Shown: positions 1-11,433, counted from the stretch's first letter. The stretch: DNA of 64,000 nucleotides from Micrasema longulum (GCA_022494885.1 JAGVSM010005041.1:62001-126000); one strand, 5' to 3'. A program made the numbers and translations. Notes: generated by a model from the letters alone, not told the origin.

Positions 1-436
1 TTCGTTTAAATTTACCAATTATAAATATGCATATTATTCCAAGAACGCTCATCATTATATATTTTTTGGTATGCTTTATTAATAGTTACTTTAAAAATTA
101 TGTAACTTATACCAACACCTTTCCCTGTAAAAAAAACCTGCTGAAGAGCCAGTTTTGCTATTAAAAGGGTTTTATTTTTTCTTGTGTGTTTTTATATTAT
201 CTACAAGTCTTAAATAATATTTTTTTAAAGTATTTTTCAAATTTCTTCTTTAGTTTCAGTGCCAAAATACGGCATTTATTAGCAAAAAATACACAGAATT
301 GACTTGCGATTCAAAAGAATTTATAAAAATTTAAAAAAAAACTTTTAAATACAGTAAAGTTGGTTAGCAAAAATAATATGAGTAATTAAGAAATTACCAA
401 AACGAAATATTGAATTAAAAAATATACTAAAATTAG
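1..436. other. AT-rich stretch, nothing recognised
   Basis: AT-rich sequence with short A and T runs. No open frame, repeat or RNA motif that I can recognise on either strand. Confidence 0.5.
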
Positions 437-800
437 ATAAGGGATCCGTACATTATGCAAGGCTGAGATAAACATTATCGACAGAATCAAGAAGGGAGCT
501 CTGCGTTAGTTTGGACATGTAGAGCGAATGGACAACGAAAGAACGGCTAAAAATATTTACGATGCAAATGTTGATGAATGCAAAAATAGAGAAAGACCGA
601 GAAAGACATGGCATGACCAAATTCAACAAATACTTGAAGATGGACATGTTCAAAGTTGGAATAATCGGCGCGCGTGCATGAGAAGATGTATGAATGTAGA
701 GGAACCGAGATTTGTATGCAAAGATAGAGAGATGTGGCGTTCTATTCTCTCTGCCTACCCTTACGGGGAAACGGCGTGATGGTTTGTTGGTACAAAAATT
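437..800 (+). mobile_element. LINE-A relic, copy 1 (RT C-terminal tail)
   Basis: This is the 3' end of a 5'-truncated non-LTR retrotransposon. In one frame, about 455-778 encodes the tail of an RT-type ORF: a stretch ending in FGHVERMD, then RPRKTWHDQIQQ, RRACMRRCMNVEE, and the terminal ILSAYPYGETA before a stop. The Trp codon expected before FGHVERM is TAG, so this copy is dead. The same tail recurs at 13977-14295 (plus) and 24420-25046 (minus), which makes the family assignment firm. Insect LINEs commonly carry a tail of this kind after the RT domain. The LINE clade is not assigned. A-rich sequence follows the stop, as at a LINE 3' end. The upstream RT domain is absent. Confidence 0.8.
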
Positions 801-1500
801 TAAAAATAAAAAAAACTTATTAAAAAAAAATGTAACTAAATAATTTAGACAGCTAATGATCTAAATGAAACTGGATTTAAAAGGGAAATACTCGTACAGG
901 TTGAAAAAATAATATGCAGAAAATAAAAAAGTAAATAACATTACATTTTGATTTTTGAAGACAGCATTACATTTTAAAATAGTAACGACGAGATGCTCAA
1001 TGCTTTTGCAAAATTTTCTTCATAAATTCACAAAATTTTCGTTTGTTTGTTTCCGTCATCCAGGATTATTAGTTCGCTTAGGTCTTATGGGATTCTTGTT
1101 TTTTTTTATGTTTTATTTTCTACGTTACGTTATTTTTTTCTACTTCGGAAGTTTAGTCTAAAATATTGGTTCAGGGATAACTTCACCATAAATTTATATT
1201 TGTTGAACCTCGCTGTGCCGCGAACGGTCTTCAATAAATAACGCAAGAATCTGATATGAAATACAATTTACGAAATTTAATTACAATGTGTTTTAAGTTG
1301 TTGGGTATGCAGTTTAATTAAAACAGAACAACATGGAGATACTAAAATTAAAAATATTAGAATAATTTCATCAAAATAAGTATTTGCATTTTCAAATTTG
1401 CCAAAATATTTATACATTAAAGGCCATTAAGAACAATTGGAGGGATCATGGTACGGATTCTTGAATGAATCAGGGTGATGACTTTAGTAAAAATATCAAT
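801..1500. other. AT-rich stretch, nothing recognised
   Basis: The short open frames near 955-1241 are in T-rich sequence with low-complexity translations (runs of F, L and Y) and have no splice or homology support. I see no gene, SINE or inverted repeat here. Confidence 0.4.
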
Positions 1501-1575
1501 AAAATTTCCTTATTTAAGTTTTATTTTACTAACAAGCGCTTTCGCCATAGTAAGCATCTTCTGTTAAACTATTTT
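1501..1575 (-). ncRNA. Degenerate hammerhead-like motif (copy D)
   Basis: On the minus strand, GAAGA is followed by an imperfect stem II (GCTTAC/TATGGC), then GAAA and the palindrome AGCGCT (plus positions 1535-1540). The order is the same as at 23722-23770, and the flanks are also alike (plus strand TTTTATTTTACT next to AAGCGCTTTCGCC). Stem II has decayed and the 5' CTGA box is lost, so this is read as a fossil of the same family rather than an active ribozyme. Confidence 0.35.
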
Positions 1576-2029
1576 GGAAACTAGTTGTTATTATACATAT
1601 GTCTTTTCTCTCAAAAATAAAAATACCTACCTGATATTCTTGTCCCATAAAAACTTGTAAAAAGGGATATATAGCACGTTGGTCAAATAAAACAAAATAA
1701 AAAATATAAAAAAAACAGTTTCGTTCAAATCATAAAATATGGAGTTCTTGATAAGAATCAAGAAATATCTTTTTTTTTTTATCGCGGTTTTTTTTATTTG
1801 TTCTTTTCGCTTTTATATGTATTTTTTATTTATTTAAAAAAATGTATCTGTTCATAAAACATTCTCAATAAATAGTATTCTTCATCCACCTGAACACGGG
1901 CAAATATGTTTATTATATTAATCACGTTTTTTAAAAGTTAAAACACCTTTTCAAGTGTTCAAATAACTTATTTAAGTACGGCATACCTAATTACAATTTA
2001 AAGATAATTGATTTCGACGCTAACAATTG
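1576..2029. other. AT-rich stretch, nothing recognised
   Basis: Low-complexity A/T sequence with a 14-base T run near 1770. No supported feature. Confidence 0.4.
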
Positions 2030-2290
2030 ATTGCCTTATTGAACTTATAACCGATTAATTTTTCTCGTTTAAACGTGGCCTCCAGGAGTTTTGCATCACG
2101 ACCTTTTGATGACGCGACGGCTGTGAGGAGGCTTGGTCCAGAGGCCGGGAGGAGGACGGTACGATAAATTATTACGGCCTTAATGATAGAAACGGTTGAA
2201 GGCTCATAAGCGAAATACAGATTTACGACCAAGCCCCGAATACTTCCACTGCGAGTAGCCTCTACCGGCCTCACTTACCCGCGCACCAAA
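2030..2290. other. GC-richer single-copy segment
   Basis: A block of near-balanced base composition inside AT-rich DNA, with no match to any other part of the window. The minus strand has an 84-codon open frame (2020-2274), but its translation matches no family I know and no splice sites support it. It could be a conserved non-coding element, a diverged exon or an old transposon piece. No function is assigned. Confidence 0.25.
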
Positions 2291-2679
2291 ATAATGGCTT
2301 TTTGCAACTTTTAATGAAATGAATATTAAATATTTTTTAGGCAGCATCGATGTATTTTCAGATTGCGGAGTCGCCACTGCTTTTAAAATATTTGCGGCGC
2401 AAAGTTATTTTAAGAGGAATACGTATTCCTGTTTTGTCTCCCTGGATTATGGCACTAGAGGGATGATTTTTTTACACATATAGCTATTTACGATAAACGT
2501 GTCTCTATTACTTTGATTTTCTGATAAATTGTTTCTTACGGAAGCTAGAATCATTTAAAAATCCAAAAAGCGCCCAGTTTTGTAAAATATGATAAATAAT
2601 TTTGAAATACGGAAAAGGTAGTTTTGGGTAACAAAAAACGGACTACGATACTTCGATTTTGTCGATTTGATCGAGCATC

Positions 2680-2910
2680 CGACGTGCAGTTGTCTTTTTT
2701 GTACAGTGCATATTATGTGCTTCTGAATTACCTTCTTTCAGTACAAATATGCTAAGGCTACCAGATTACAGAGAGCTCCTTCGAGCAACTTTACCGTGTA
2801 TGTGGGGCACCGCCAAAGAAACTGGTGTCTTCAGATGAGGTTTGCGACATGTGGTGGGCAAACTGTCTTTTTTGCACAATATCGGGAAGCATTTGCGAGA
2901 AAGTGACCGA
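2680..2910 (+). repeat. Segment shared with 35191-35246
   Basis: Positions 2859-2908 (TTTTTTGCACAATATCGGG followed by GCATTTGCGAGAAAGTGAC) match the reverse complement of 35191-35246. A short version of the first half also appears at 2684-2709. A frame from 2742, just after a good acceptor (pyrimidine tract then CAG), stays open to a stop at 2904-2906. Its translation is not a protein I recognise. This is most simply an old interspersed repeat. Confidence 0.4.
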
Positions 2911-3720
2911 GTAAAATAAATTTAAATTTGTGTTGCCACATACATTTTAATACGTCATTTGAAAGATATTAAAGTTTTCAATGAACAGTATAAATGAACA
3001 AATTTATTCGCATGCCGCCATTTACTACTTTACCCTGACTTAAATTTGAGTTTAAAATTGAAACTCATAAAAATATCACGAAAAATGGCATTTGATAAAC
3101 TACTTTTAATTACGTGTCATTTAAAGATAAATAAACTAAATTAAAAACAAATTAAATAATAATGATTTTAATTGAATTTTCAGTTTTCTTCTAAGACACA
3201 TTCAATAATGTGCGATTTCTTACACCACAGGTATATTGTGCGGTTGAATCTATGTACTTTTTAAGTGCTAAAACGTGAACATGTTATCTTGTATTACATA
3301 GTTGATCCGCTACAATGATCGACTACTTGTGCAATATTATGCAACAAAAAATGCAAAAATATGATTAAGTTTTTAATGGACTAAGCTATACTTTATTGAT
3401 TCCCACGTATAACTATTTCTAATGTTTTTTATACTGTAAAATACATCCATGTAATCTGGTTATTATAAATACATTATTTCGGAATGAATAAAGAAACCGC
3501 AAATTAGTCTAATTGTTTGAAGTTCTTTGTGAGGATTTAAATCAATAAATATAATGCAAATGAGTAAATAAACGCCGTTGGTCTGTTAGTTTAATAATTA
3601 ATATGATTATAACTTTGCCTTAAAAATGCATAAAGTAACAAATTTAAATATTTTTAAATAAAGTTGACGCATAGAAAAAATGTTATATACTTTTATTTTT
3701 TGATAGATAATATTATTAAC
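2911..3720. other. AT-rich stretch, nothing recognised
   Basis: No coding frame, RNA motif or repeat match was found in this stretch. Confidence 0.4.
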
Positions 3721-4090
3721 ATACAGGATGTTCTTTGAACTCTGTCACATCCGAAACCACGATGATCAGTATGGGTAAGAAGACATATGAGCAAAATTTA
3801 AAAAAATATTTAGACCAAAGAAAAAAAAAAAAAACAAATATTAAACAAATCAAACGGTTACTTACTTCTGCAGGGGAAAAGTGAGGGGAGCGCGGCGCAG
3901 TATCAGACTCCCCCCTCCCCCATCCTCGTTTCTCCTTTGCAGAAGTAAGTAACCGTTTGCCTTTTTTGATATTTTATTTTTTTAAATTTTGTTCGATTTG
4001 AAAAATATACTTTAATGTGCCAATATGTCTTCTTGCTCCTACTGATCATCGTGGTTTCGGATGTGACAGGGTTTAATGAACACCCTGTAT
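3721..4090. mobile_element. Palindromic MITE with mariner-type ends
   Basis: About 68 bp at the left end (from 3721) is an inverted copy of the right end (to 4090), with few mismatches. Both arms include TCCGAAACCACGATGATCAG. The termini read TACAGGATGTTC on the left and GAACACCCTGTA on the right, so an element starting CAGG is bordered by TA on both sides. That is the target-site pattern of Tc1/mariner elements. A second inverted pair (GGTTACTTACTTCTGC at about 3856 and its complement near 3940) brackets a GC-rich loop with C and G runs. There is no transposase, so this is a non-autonomous foldback element. The open frame at 4015-4248 is part of its arm, not a gene. Confidence 0.75.
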
Positions 4091-5690
4091 ATAGTAAAAT
4101 AATTATTTGCTTCAGATTATCTGTTCTTATCTGTTCTTATCTGTTATTATCTGTTATCAGGTGCTCACGCATATTCAGAAATAATAAAACACTATTCCAT
4201 GTCATTACAAAGAAAAATACGGTTCTTTGGTATGATAATTCCGAATAATACGACTAGTAAGTTCAAATCAAGGTTTGAATTATTTTGACGTAAAATTGAG
4301 CACTTATCTTAAACAAATAGTAATAAAGTAATTTTGTTCATCGTTTATCTCTAGTTGCCGTATTTAAGAAAAATATGTTATAAATTCTGAGGGATAGTTG
4401 AACCAAAAAATGTTAAGTTGATAACGTTGAAGTCGTGATCGTCAAGTTTTCATCAATGTATATAAAAAGCAGTGTATCAATTTACTATCTTCAAATTGTA
4501 ATATCTAAATAATATTATGTTGATTTTAATTGTTTACCGTTCATTGACTTATATCTGTATTCTAAATTAGTATTTTTTGAACTTCTTCTAATTTAAAGAT
4601 TATTTTGATATAACATATACGAAAAAATGTTCTCCACAGCAATATATGTAAGTATTATTATGTATCCCCATATATTTTCTACTAATATGTTATGATTCTT
4701 ATTTTTTAAAAAAATATTTTTCTTTCTCTTTTTAATTCATTTTTATTTTTTGCTCTTTTTTTGCAAAATGCATTTCTGTCTTCATATTTAAAAATACACT
4801 TCTGTTCTTTCCACTTTGATACCAATATGTAAAGATGATATTTTTGATATTTTTCTTTTTATTCTAAAAATCATTTATATATTTTTTGCTACTTCTGTGT
4901 AAAATATGTATATATGTATGTAAAAACATGTAAAAACCTAAAAGGCGTTTAAATCAATTAATAAATATGAATTGCATGAAAAAATGCAAGATACTGTGAT
5001 CCGTTTTGCTTGTTGCAACAAAAACTTAAGAATTATTTATTATTAAGTTTTCACACCCATGGTTTTCTGTGCCTTTGGTTCGTTAATAACTAAGTGGGTA
5101 AATCAATCCAATTTGTAAATTTTTTAGTGAAATTAAACGAAAAGTTGTGTCATAGAGACGCTGTAGTTTTACTGCCGGATTGCGGTCGAGCTGAATTGAA
5201 TAAACTCGTGTGCAGACGGTTTGGGAGATTTTATTACTGCGAGATAAATATATCATACACCGGATTTCGAGGCCAATAAATTACGGCAGATACTGTCACT
5301 AGATGGACCATTATTGTGCAGTTTACTGCTGCAAGTTCGAGGCAGAGTGCCAACGCTAATTTATTAGTACATTAGACTAATTGGAAGTGTCAAAAATATT
5401 TTACTAGTTCGGCAGCGATGTGTGTTTTACATTTTCAAATAAAACTGACCATTTGCATTCCGAGAAGACAAACATAAAAAATATACTGTTATAGTTTGTA
5501 CCCACTTGAAGACGTTCTTATGTCAAACATTGAATGCAAGACATAATGAGAAACAAATCGCCTAAGTGCTGTTGGATACTTAAGATATAATTAAAAAATT
5601 ACACATTCATGAATTACTTACGAAATAAGAAATATTAATTTAAATACACGGTTTTTTAAAGAACAATATTACATTAAATGTTAATCAACT
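4091..5690. other. AT-rich stretch, no supported gene
   Basis: T-rich sequence around 4680-4930 resembles a LINE 3' untranslated tail but has no coding remnant. A 61-codon frame at 5094-5279 lies in a slightly GC-richer patch (5150-5360). It is not recognised and has no supporting signals. Confidence 0.35.
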
Positions 5691-5704
5691 TGAAATACAT
5701 TGGC

Positions 5705-5905
5705 ATATACAGGTAGACGTCGTTTGCGCCAGTTCGATTGACGCCGATTTACAATTTCGCCGGTTAGTGCCGGCGTGGGATTCCCCGGTTCGGCTGACAC
5801 CAGACGATAGTAGGCGCCGCGATTCTTTTACACGTTGTTTTATTCTATTACTTTGCACGCGAGCAGCCCACTGTGTGTGTGAAATTGTTTCCGAGTTAGT
5901 TTTCG
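5705..5905. other. GC-rich patch, possible promoter or 5' exon
   Basis: A CpG-rich stretch containing repeated GCCGG and GCGCC steps, including a short hairpin (CGCCGG...GCCGGCG near 5758-5775). A plausible donor (AAAAG/GTATAA) lies near 5929. No coding frame is convincing. It could be a promoter-proximal region or simply an old GC-rich repeat. Confidence 0.2.
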
Positions 5906-6589
5906 TTTTGTTTTTAAGAAAAATAAAAAGGTATAACTATCTTTTTTATTTTATTATTATTAAAATTAAAAGAATATTCAAATATATGTAGTTTATGCTA
6001 TGATAACTAGTGAGTTAGTATTTATTATGAAAAATTCATTATTAATATCAAAAGGTTTTTAAAAAATAAATAAATATAGGATATGTATTCAATAAACATG
6101 TTAGATTGTTCTTAGAATTTCGACACGGAACCTAACCTTATATCTTCCATTTTATTTTACGCCGGTGTCTCTCGGAACGGAAACCTGTACTAAAAATGCA
6201 TGATTTTTTGTAAGGGCAGTTTTTAAAATAAATAAACATTAATTTATTTGTATAGTAAATATACATTTCTTGTTTTCCTATTACTTACATTACTTGTGAA
6301 ACGAACCTTTAACAAAAAACACGATTTTTAAAAAATACAAAAACCTCAGCTTTCAAAAAATGACAAAAAATTCATGTAGAACGCATTTATGAAATAAAAG
6401 CATTTCTGTTCGAAGTTGTTAGAGATATTATGCTTTATACTTTTTTGTATCAGTATTTAGTAGACTCGTTTTTCGATTACATTTATATGAAATTAAAAAA
6501 CTATTATTTGAAAAAAATTATGTCTCGTTATAAAAAAAAAAATATATATTTTTACATTATAATTTTAAATTGTTTCTATTCACTCATAT

Positions 6590-6895
6590 CAAATACACAC
6601 TTACCCTGTCCTTAAACCTACCCTCACACCCATATACAATCACACACATATTCACATACCTACCAAAATCACACTCCACTTTTTTACACACGCATCCTCA
6701 CACAAAAAAAAACTCGCACACATGCACTTCTAAGAATTATATCTAACTGAACTGGATTTTTATAATTGTATTTATGTGGAAAACTGATTTGGCTTTATTT
6801 TATGTTTTTTTTATAATGTTGTGTATATTTTTTTGTATTGCTGTTGTTTTTCTTAATAAACAAAATTAAAAAATTAAAAATTAAAAATGAATTAT
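6590..6895 (+). mobile_element. LINE-like 3' untranslated tail
   Basis: A C/A-rich stretch with repeated CACAC and CACTC steps is followed by T-rich sequence and ends in AATTAAAAAATTAAAAATT repeats. The same arrangement (CACA-rich then A-rich tail) follows the RT remnant at 55190-56218. I infer a 5'-truncated LINE insertion that kept only non-coding 3' sequence. There is no coding remnant, so confidence is limited. Confidence 0.4.
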
Positions 6896-7201
6896 GATAA
6901 TAAAAATACCTATATACATGAGTTATAATAATAAAAATACGTATACATTTATATGATACAATATGGAAAGGTAAGTGAGGTTAAAAATAATACACAGAAT
7001 TAAAAAAAAAAAAAAAACTATTTATGTAGAATATGAAAGGGTTAAGACTTGTTGGCGCCATCTCAGTGCAACAAGAAGCTTTTTGGAGCTTAAAGTGACT
7101 TGCCGCTTATAGTTCTGTTCACTGGATCTGTATGGGTAACATCTTACCAAGGTGCTTATACCAATTTGTGCGGTGCTGTATTACAATATCAAGTAGAAAG
7201 C

Positions 7202-7380
7202 ATTCATAAAACCACCGCGACCTCCTCGAGTTTCGTGTTTTCCTAATAACATTATTGAAATAGTTTACTTAAAAGAGGAAGTTTAGTGCTACTGGAAATG
7301 GTATATTAAAAAATATTTAAGGGTATTAATAAGAGTATTTATGAAAACACCATGACCTCCTCGAGTTTCATGTTTTCCCG
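7202..7380 (+). repeat. Two direct repeats about 135 bp apart
   Basis: Positions 7202-7244 and 7337-7379 share a 43-bp block with the core GACCTCCTCGAGTTTC and a few substitutions. The spacer does not repeat clearly. This may be a decayed tandem duplication. Confidence 0.6.
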
Positions 7381-7749
7381 ACACACTATTAAAACAGGCA
7401 TACTGTCAATTTATTGCAACCCGAAATTTTATTTTTTAAATGTATTTTTGGTAGTAATAGATAATCAATATTTAATCGAACTATTTCAGAGGTCAAAACA
7501 TTTGTATTATGAGAGAATAATACTTTTTACACACAAAAAAGTATGAGTAATTCGATTAAATTTATAGTCAGCTATTTTTTGTGTACTCATTGCATTTCAT
7601 TTGATTAAAAAAGAATGCTTTGGAAATTTATCGATCAAATGATAAAAAATCCACTTCCAATAATATTAATAAATAATGTTCAAAAAAATATATATTGGAT
7701 TTTAGAGTTGTGTCCATTTTAAAATGAGCACCAAAAGTAAAACAAAATG

Positions 7750-8200
7750 AACATATTACAACAGAGATGAATGACATTTAAGAGAAGGTAATAAGAAGTA
7801 TAGGCATCTACAGGGCTTATGACCTGTCATTGGCTGGTTAAAGTGGCGTCTTTAAACACTGGGGAAGATTCACCATTCTGCAAATATTCGAACATCTTTA
7901 TTCCTTCAATTCTTTCTTCTGTTGATGTTTGTGAAGTTGAAGAGCAGAAACCCTTGAAATTGAAAAAGAATTGAAGGAATATAGATGTTCGAATATGGGC
8001 AGAATGGTGAATGTTACACAGTGTGTAAAATGGCCACTTAAACCAGCCAATGACAGATCATAAGCCTTATAGATGCTTATACTTATATATTACCTTCTCT
8101 TAAATGTTATTCATCTCTGTTGTAAAATGTTAATGTTAACAGCTACCCAGGGAGTTAAATTCAGTCCTTGTCAACAAAAATTTGGATGAATTGTTGATTA
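7750..8200. mobile_element. R1 foldback element (large palindrome)
   Basis: The left arm (from about 7754) and right arm (to about 8135) are inverted copies over roughly 170 bp. The family-specific core is ACAGGGCTTATGACCTGTCA, then a TTGGCTGG block, a TTCACCATTCTGC block and an end marked by AACAGAGATGAA. The right side continues into the outer family end (CCAGGGAGTTAAATTC then AAAAATTTGGA, to 8196), which the left side lacks. There is no open frame. Ten or more related pieces occur in the window. R1 looks like a non-autonomous foldback family; its parent transposon is unknown to me. Confidence 0.7.
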
Positions 8201-8287
8201 AACAAAATGGTTAAGGTTATTAGTCATTAAAAAAAATATTCTACAAGATATTGTGTTGATATTTTTGATCTTATAACAACCCTTCAA

Positions 8288-8434
8288 ATGGAATGTCAAA
8301 TAGACGAAAGTGAGCATTTTGGACACCTCATTCTGTTCGCGTTCCATCTAGAGAATAAAGCTGCTGAAACTGCTCGCAATATTTGTGCAGTCTACGGCAA
8401 AGACGGTATGAATTATATACTAGTTTGTTGTTAA
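8288..8434 (+). pseudogene. mariner transposase N-terminal fragment
   Basis: A 48-codon frame from ATG 8288 to TAA 8432-8434. Its middle reads FHLENKAAETARNICAVYG, the first helix-turn-helix of mariner/SETMAR-type transposases, which bind the element's inverted repeats. After GKDG the match ends abruptly and unrelated residues run to the stop. The second helix-turn-helix and the DD34D catalytic domain are missing, so this is a broken remnant. No mariner terminal repeat is visible upstream. It lies about 90 bp past an R1 element. It does not pair with the C-terminal mariner relic at 36278-36866, which is 28 kb away and opposite in strand. Confidence 0.7.
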
Positions 8435-8559
8435 ATAATGACCAAGAACACGTTATTGACAAGTTTGTTAGTGTTAAAATAAGTTGTGTCCATTTTTTTC
8501 CAAATGATGAGAACTGGAGTACACAACAATTTTTTTTAACGTAAAATTTGTCTAGATAT

Positions 8560-8665
8560 GTACCGATAAAGATAGCGTTTATAATCGTGGCCCTGAGTTT
8601 TTTTTGTATGATTATGTATTATCTGTTTTTTTGTGAACTGGTTTTGTAAACGAATAAATAAAATA
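8560..8665 (+). repeat. Short A-rich tail and shared 17-bp motif
   Basis: GATAGCGTTTATAATCG (about 8568) recurs with one change near 10880. It is followed by T-rich DNA and an AATAAATAAAATAATAAAATAA tail-like run. This may be a retroelement 3' end, but no coding part is seen. Confidence 0.25.
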
Positions 8666-9330
8666 ATAAAATAAATTAACAAAAACGTACTAGATATCTG
8701 AAAACATAAGGAATTAAAAGAATCCTGACTAATTAAAAAAACAACTGAAGAATTACTGCAGTTAAAAGTTTATTATACATATAGAGATTATGCAAATAAT
8801 ATTGGATTGTGAATAACCATGTACCTTTATAAAAAGTTGCCCTTGAAACCTTAAATAAAAAAATGTAAATAAAAATACCTATATTTAAAACAAATTCAAG
8901 ACACTAAATTGAAGTACTAAAAATTGCCCTTTGAAATTGCTTATCAGAGGTTGTACAAGGCTTTGATATCTTAAATGGTTACGTGGTATGCAATGATGTT
9001 GATTTTAATACGAATTTTTGTTACGTTAAGTTATTTGTTCTAAATTGTAATTTTAGTACTAAAGTTTTTTATATCAATTAATATATTTTAATAGCCACTT
9101 AGGTTTACACTAGTAAGAAAAATAAAATAAGAAATTACTTTAATATAATAAATTACTTCATAATCAAACAAAATATATTCCCTTATTCAAATATTGTATT
9201 AATTGAAAACAGTTAAAAGTTGCAGCATATTTTTTCAAGACTTTTTATTCAATTTCAAAAGTATACGGTGATGATAACTTGCGAAAGTTAAGGACCTAAT
9301 GGTGAGTTTTATTACGAGTGAAGGTTTTCT
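8666..9330. other. AT-rich stretch, nothing recognised
   Basis: No coding frame, RNA motif or repeat match was found in this stretch. Confidence 0.4.
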
Positions 9331-9334
9331 TCAT

Positions 9335-9500
9335 CCCGAGCGTTGATATATAAAGCGCGTCTGGCTTTGTTTTGTTTTGTACTTCGGTACTTTGGAGGAC
9401 GATGCTCGTACATCCAGGTCCGCGTCCGGTGCCAAACGTCGCCGTCGCGCGTCAACTCAATCTACCTGTATTATGTTGCTAACTTTGTATGAGTGAGACG
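9335..9500 (+). promoter_or_regulatory. Possible TATA promoter and GC-rich leader
   Basis: GATATATAAAGCG (about 9344-9356) is a good TATA-box match. About 25-35 bp downstream comes TTTGTACTTCGGTACTTT, then a GC-rich leader with several CGTCG and GCGTC steps to about 9470, in sharp contrast with the AT-rich surroundings. No open frame or clear donor follows closely. This may be a first non-coding exon or a fortuitous TATA run. Confidence 0.25.
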
Positions 9501-10080
9501 ACGATCTAACAAGATCTATACATGGTTTGAATTGATCGAGCAGTCTTCAGAACTCAGTTGAAACAAGTAATTGAACAAAAACTTAATAATATTGTTTTTT
9601 TTTAATCAAAATTTACAAACAAGTATGCCTTTTACGTATTAACATTTTTATAAAGATTTTATTGATGATTTATGTAGATCTAAAAAATAATTGACAAATG
9701 TCAACAGCACATCTAAAACCTACAAATGAATAAACTAAAAAAAAGTAGATGCATAATTCATTTATAGTTAAATTGTTTATGCAATTAAAACAACAGACAA
9801 TAATGATGAGAGAATTAAAAAACATTAATATAAAAAACAGTTTCTCAATAATTGATTATGGTAGAGAACATGTTTTTTTATCTAATTACATTTCGAACTA
9901 TCGCCCTCTGTCTCCGTAGACGAAAGCAGAATACCAAACTATACGTTTCGCTGTTTTGTTGTTTCTTCTACAATGCACCATTTTGTGTATGATAAGATAG
10001 TTTTTTTAAAAATTATTGGTAATCCTCTGACAAAAAATAAAGCAGGTTATAAAGCTACAGAAAAAAAGGAAGAGAAATGA
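9501..10080. other. AT-rich stretch, nothing recognised
   Basis: No supported feature on either strand. Confidence 0.4.
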
Positions 10081-10082
10081 TT

Positions 10083-10225
10083 GAATTCATTCTAGAGGTC
10101 TCAGGTTCGATCCCCAACGTAATCGACATAAAAACATATATTTTAAAATGTGATTTGACATAACATAATATATTCAAATAAATAGTTACTAGACTGGCAC
10201 TTAAACGTAAGACTAATTGTTTTAA
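10083..10225 (+). mobile_element. S1 SINE, partial and diverged
   Basis: AGAGGTCTCAGGTTCGATCC includes a tRNA B-box (GGTTCGATCC). It is followed by GACATAAAA and, after a gap, AGACTGGCACTTAAACGTAA, which is the conserved S1 body. The order agrees with the full copy at 49711-49975. The A-box end and the 3' third are missing. Confidence 0.6.
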
Positions 10226-10491
10226 GAAAAAATATCAAAATACGCTATAAATATCCTCTGATTTTGACTGGAATATGCTCGGGTAGTTATTTCGGTTTTT
10301 TGTGTGTAACGGTCGGATTGCATGCTTATCGTGAACAAAACATACTCGTAATATGCGTTTTGGTTTCAACATCTTTACAGATCAGACTGGTTTTATTATT
10401 TTATTAGCTGTAGTGTAATGGTTGACGAATAATAATAAAAAATATTTTGATCAATTTTAGTGAAAAAGTACTAATATTTCGAAAGAGACGC

Positions 10492-10546
10492 AAGTAGAAC
10501 CTCATTGATACGGAAGTCTAGGAAAAGTCTGCGTATCGAGAGGTTA
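10492..10546. repeat. Short pogo-like inverted repeat
   Basis: AGTAGAACCTCATTGATACG and GCGTATCGAGAGGTT form an inverted pair. TAGAACCTC is shared with the pogo/Tigger-like end at 33371. This is probably a fragment of a related element. Confidence 0.35.
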
Positions 10547-10961
10547 AAGGAACCGGCTTTGAAATCGCTCGGTAGATAAATACCGTCAATCGTTAAACAT
10601 ACCGTCTTGGTAGTTGTCAAAAGTCATATAAAAACCACGTTCCAGGGAGCACTTTTTGCTTGAACTGGGATTTATTGAGTTTTTATCACAGAGGCCTATT
10701 TAAAATTCAAATGAAATTATATTTTATTTTAATTAAGTTAAGAACGCGGACTAAAGTTTTGCGGTCATTCATTGGTTAGATTCAATCATATGAATTTGAG
10801 ATGATAAGTTGGTAGAACATATTGAGGTAGATAGAGATATAAAATAAGTTTTGTGCACCGTATCGATATGTACATATGAAGATAGCGTCTATAATCGCAG
10901 CATAGCTCTACATCGAAAACAGACAAACTAATAAAAATATGATTTAAATATAAAAAGGTAC

Positions 10962-11012
10962 CAGGGGGTGAAACCCAGTCTTTTGTTTAGAAACATATGG
11001 ACAAACTTAAAA
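10962..11012 (-). repeat. R1 outer-end fragment
   Basis: GGGGGTGAAACCCAGTC then ATATGGACAAACTTAAAA matches the R1 terminal block (agggagttgaat...ttggacaaac) seen complete at 20745-21000. Only this end is present. Confidence 0.45.
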
Positions 11013-11020
11013 TACAACTA

Positions 11021-11433
11021 TTCGTCGACTTACGACCTATGCGACTTACGACGGTTCGACTTTACGACCATTATCCGCAATCAGTTGTCAATATAATGTT
11101 AAACCATTTTTACTGTGCTTAGTATAATTTACTTACGTGTAACAAATGTAAAAATTAATAAAATACAATACAATACATCAAGATTTCCAAGTACTTACTT
11201 ATCAGGAATCATAATGATTATTCGGCCATAGACGAACCCAAAATAATATCTAAAAAAACGTAGAGAAACCCGATACCTGACAGTGACACGCTATTTTATT
11301 CATTTTCATCGTACAATAATAGCATCACGCGGCGTAAGTAAACATACATAATTGTATGTACAAACGTCCGACTTACGACCAGAGCGACTTACGATCTATT
11401 TGCCGTAACCAATCGCGGTCGTAAGTCGGCGAA
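11021..11433. mobile_element. MITE with CGACTTACGACC ends
   Basis: TTCGTCGACTTACGACC at 11021-11037 is inverted at 11416-11433 (GGTCGTAAGTCGGCGAAA). Extra copies of the CGACTTACGA unit lie inside both ends (about 11040-11060 and 11368-11392). Stacked subterminal motifs are common transposase binding sites in pogo/Tigger-type and related elements. There is no transposase. The superfamily is an inference. Confidence 0.6.

Noticed and set aside
4015..4248. 77-codon frame with hydrophobic start
   Set aside because: Its first half is the right arm of the palindromic MITE.
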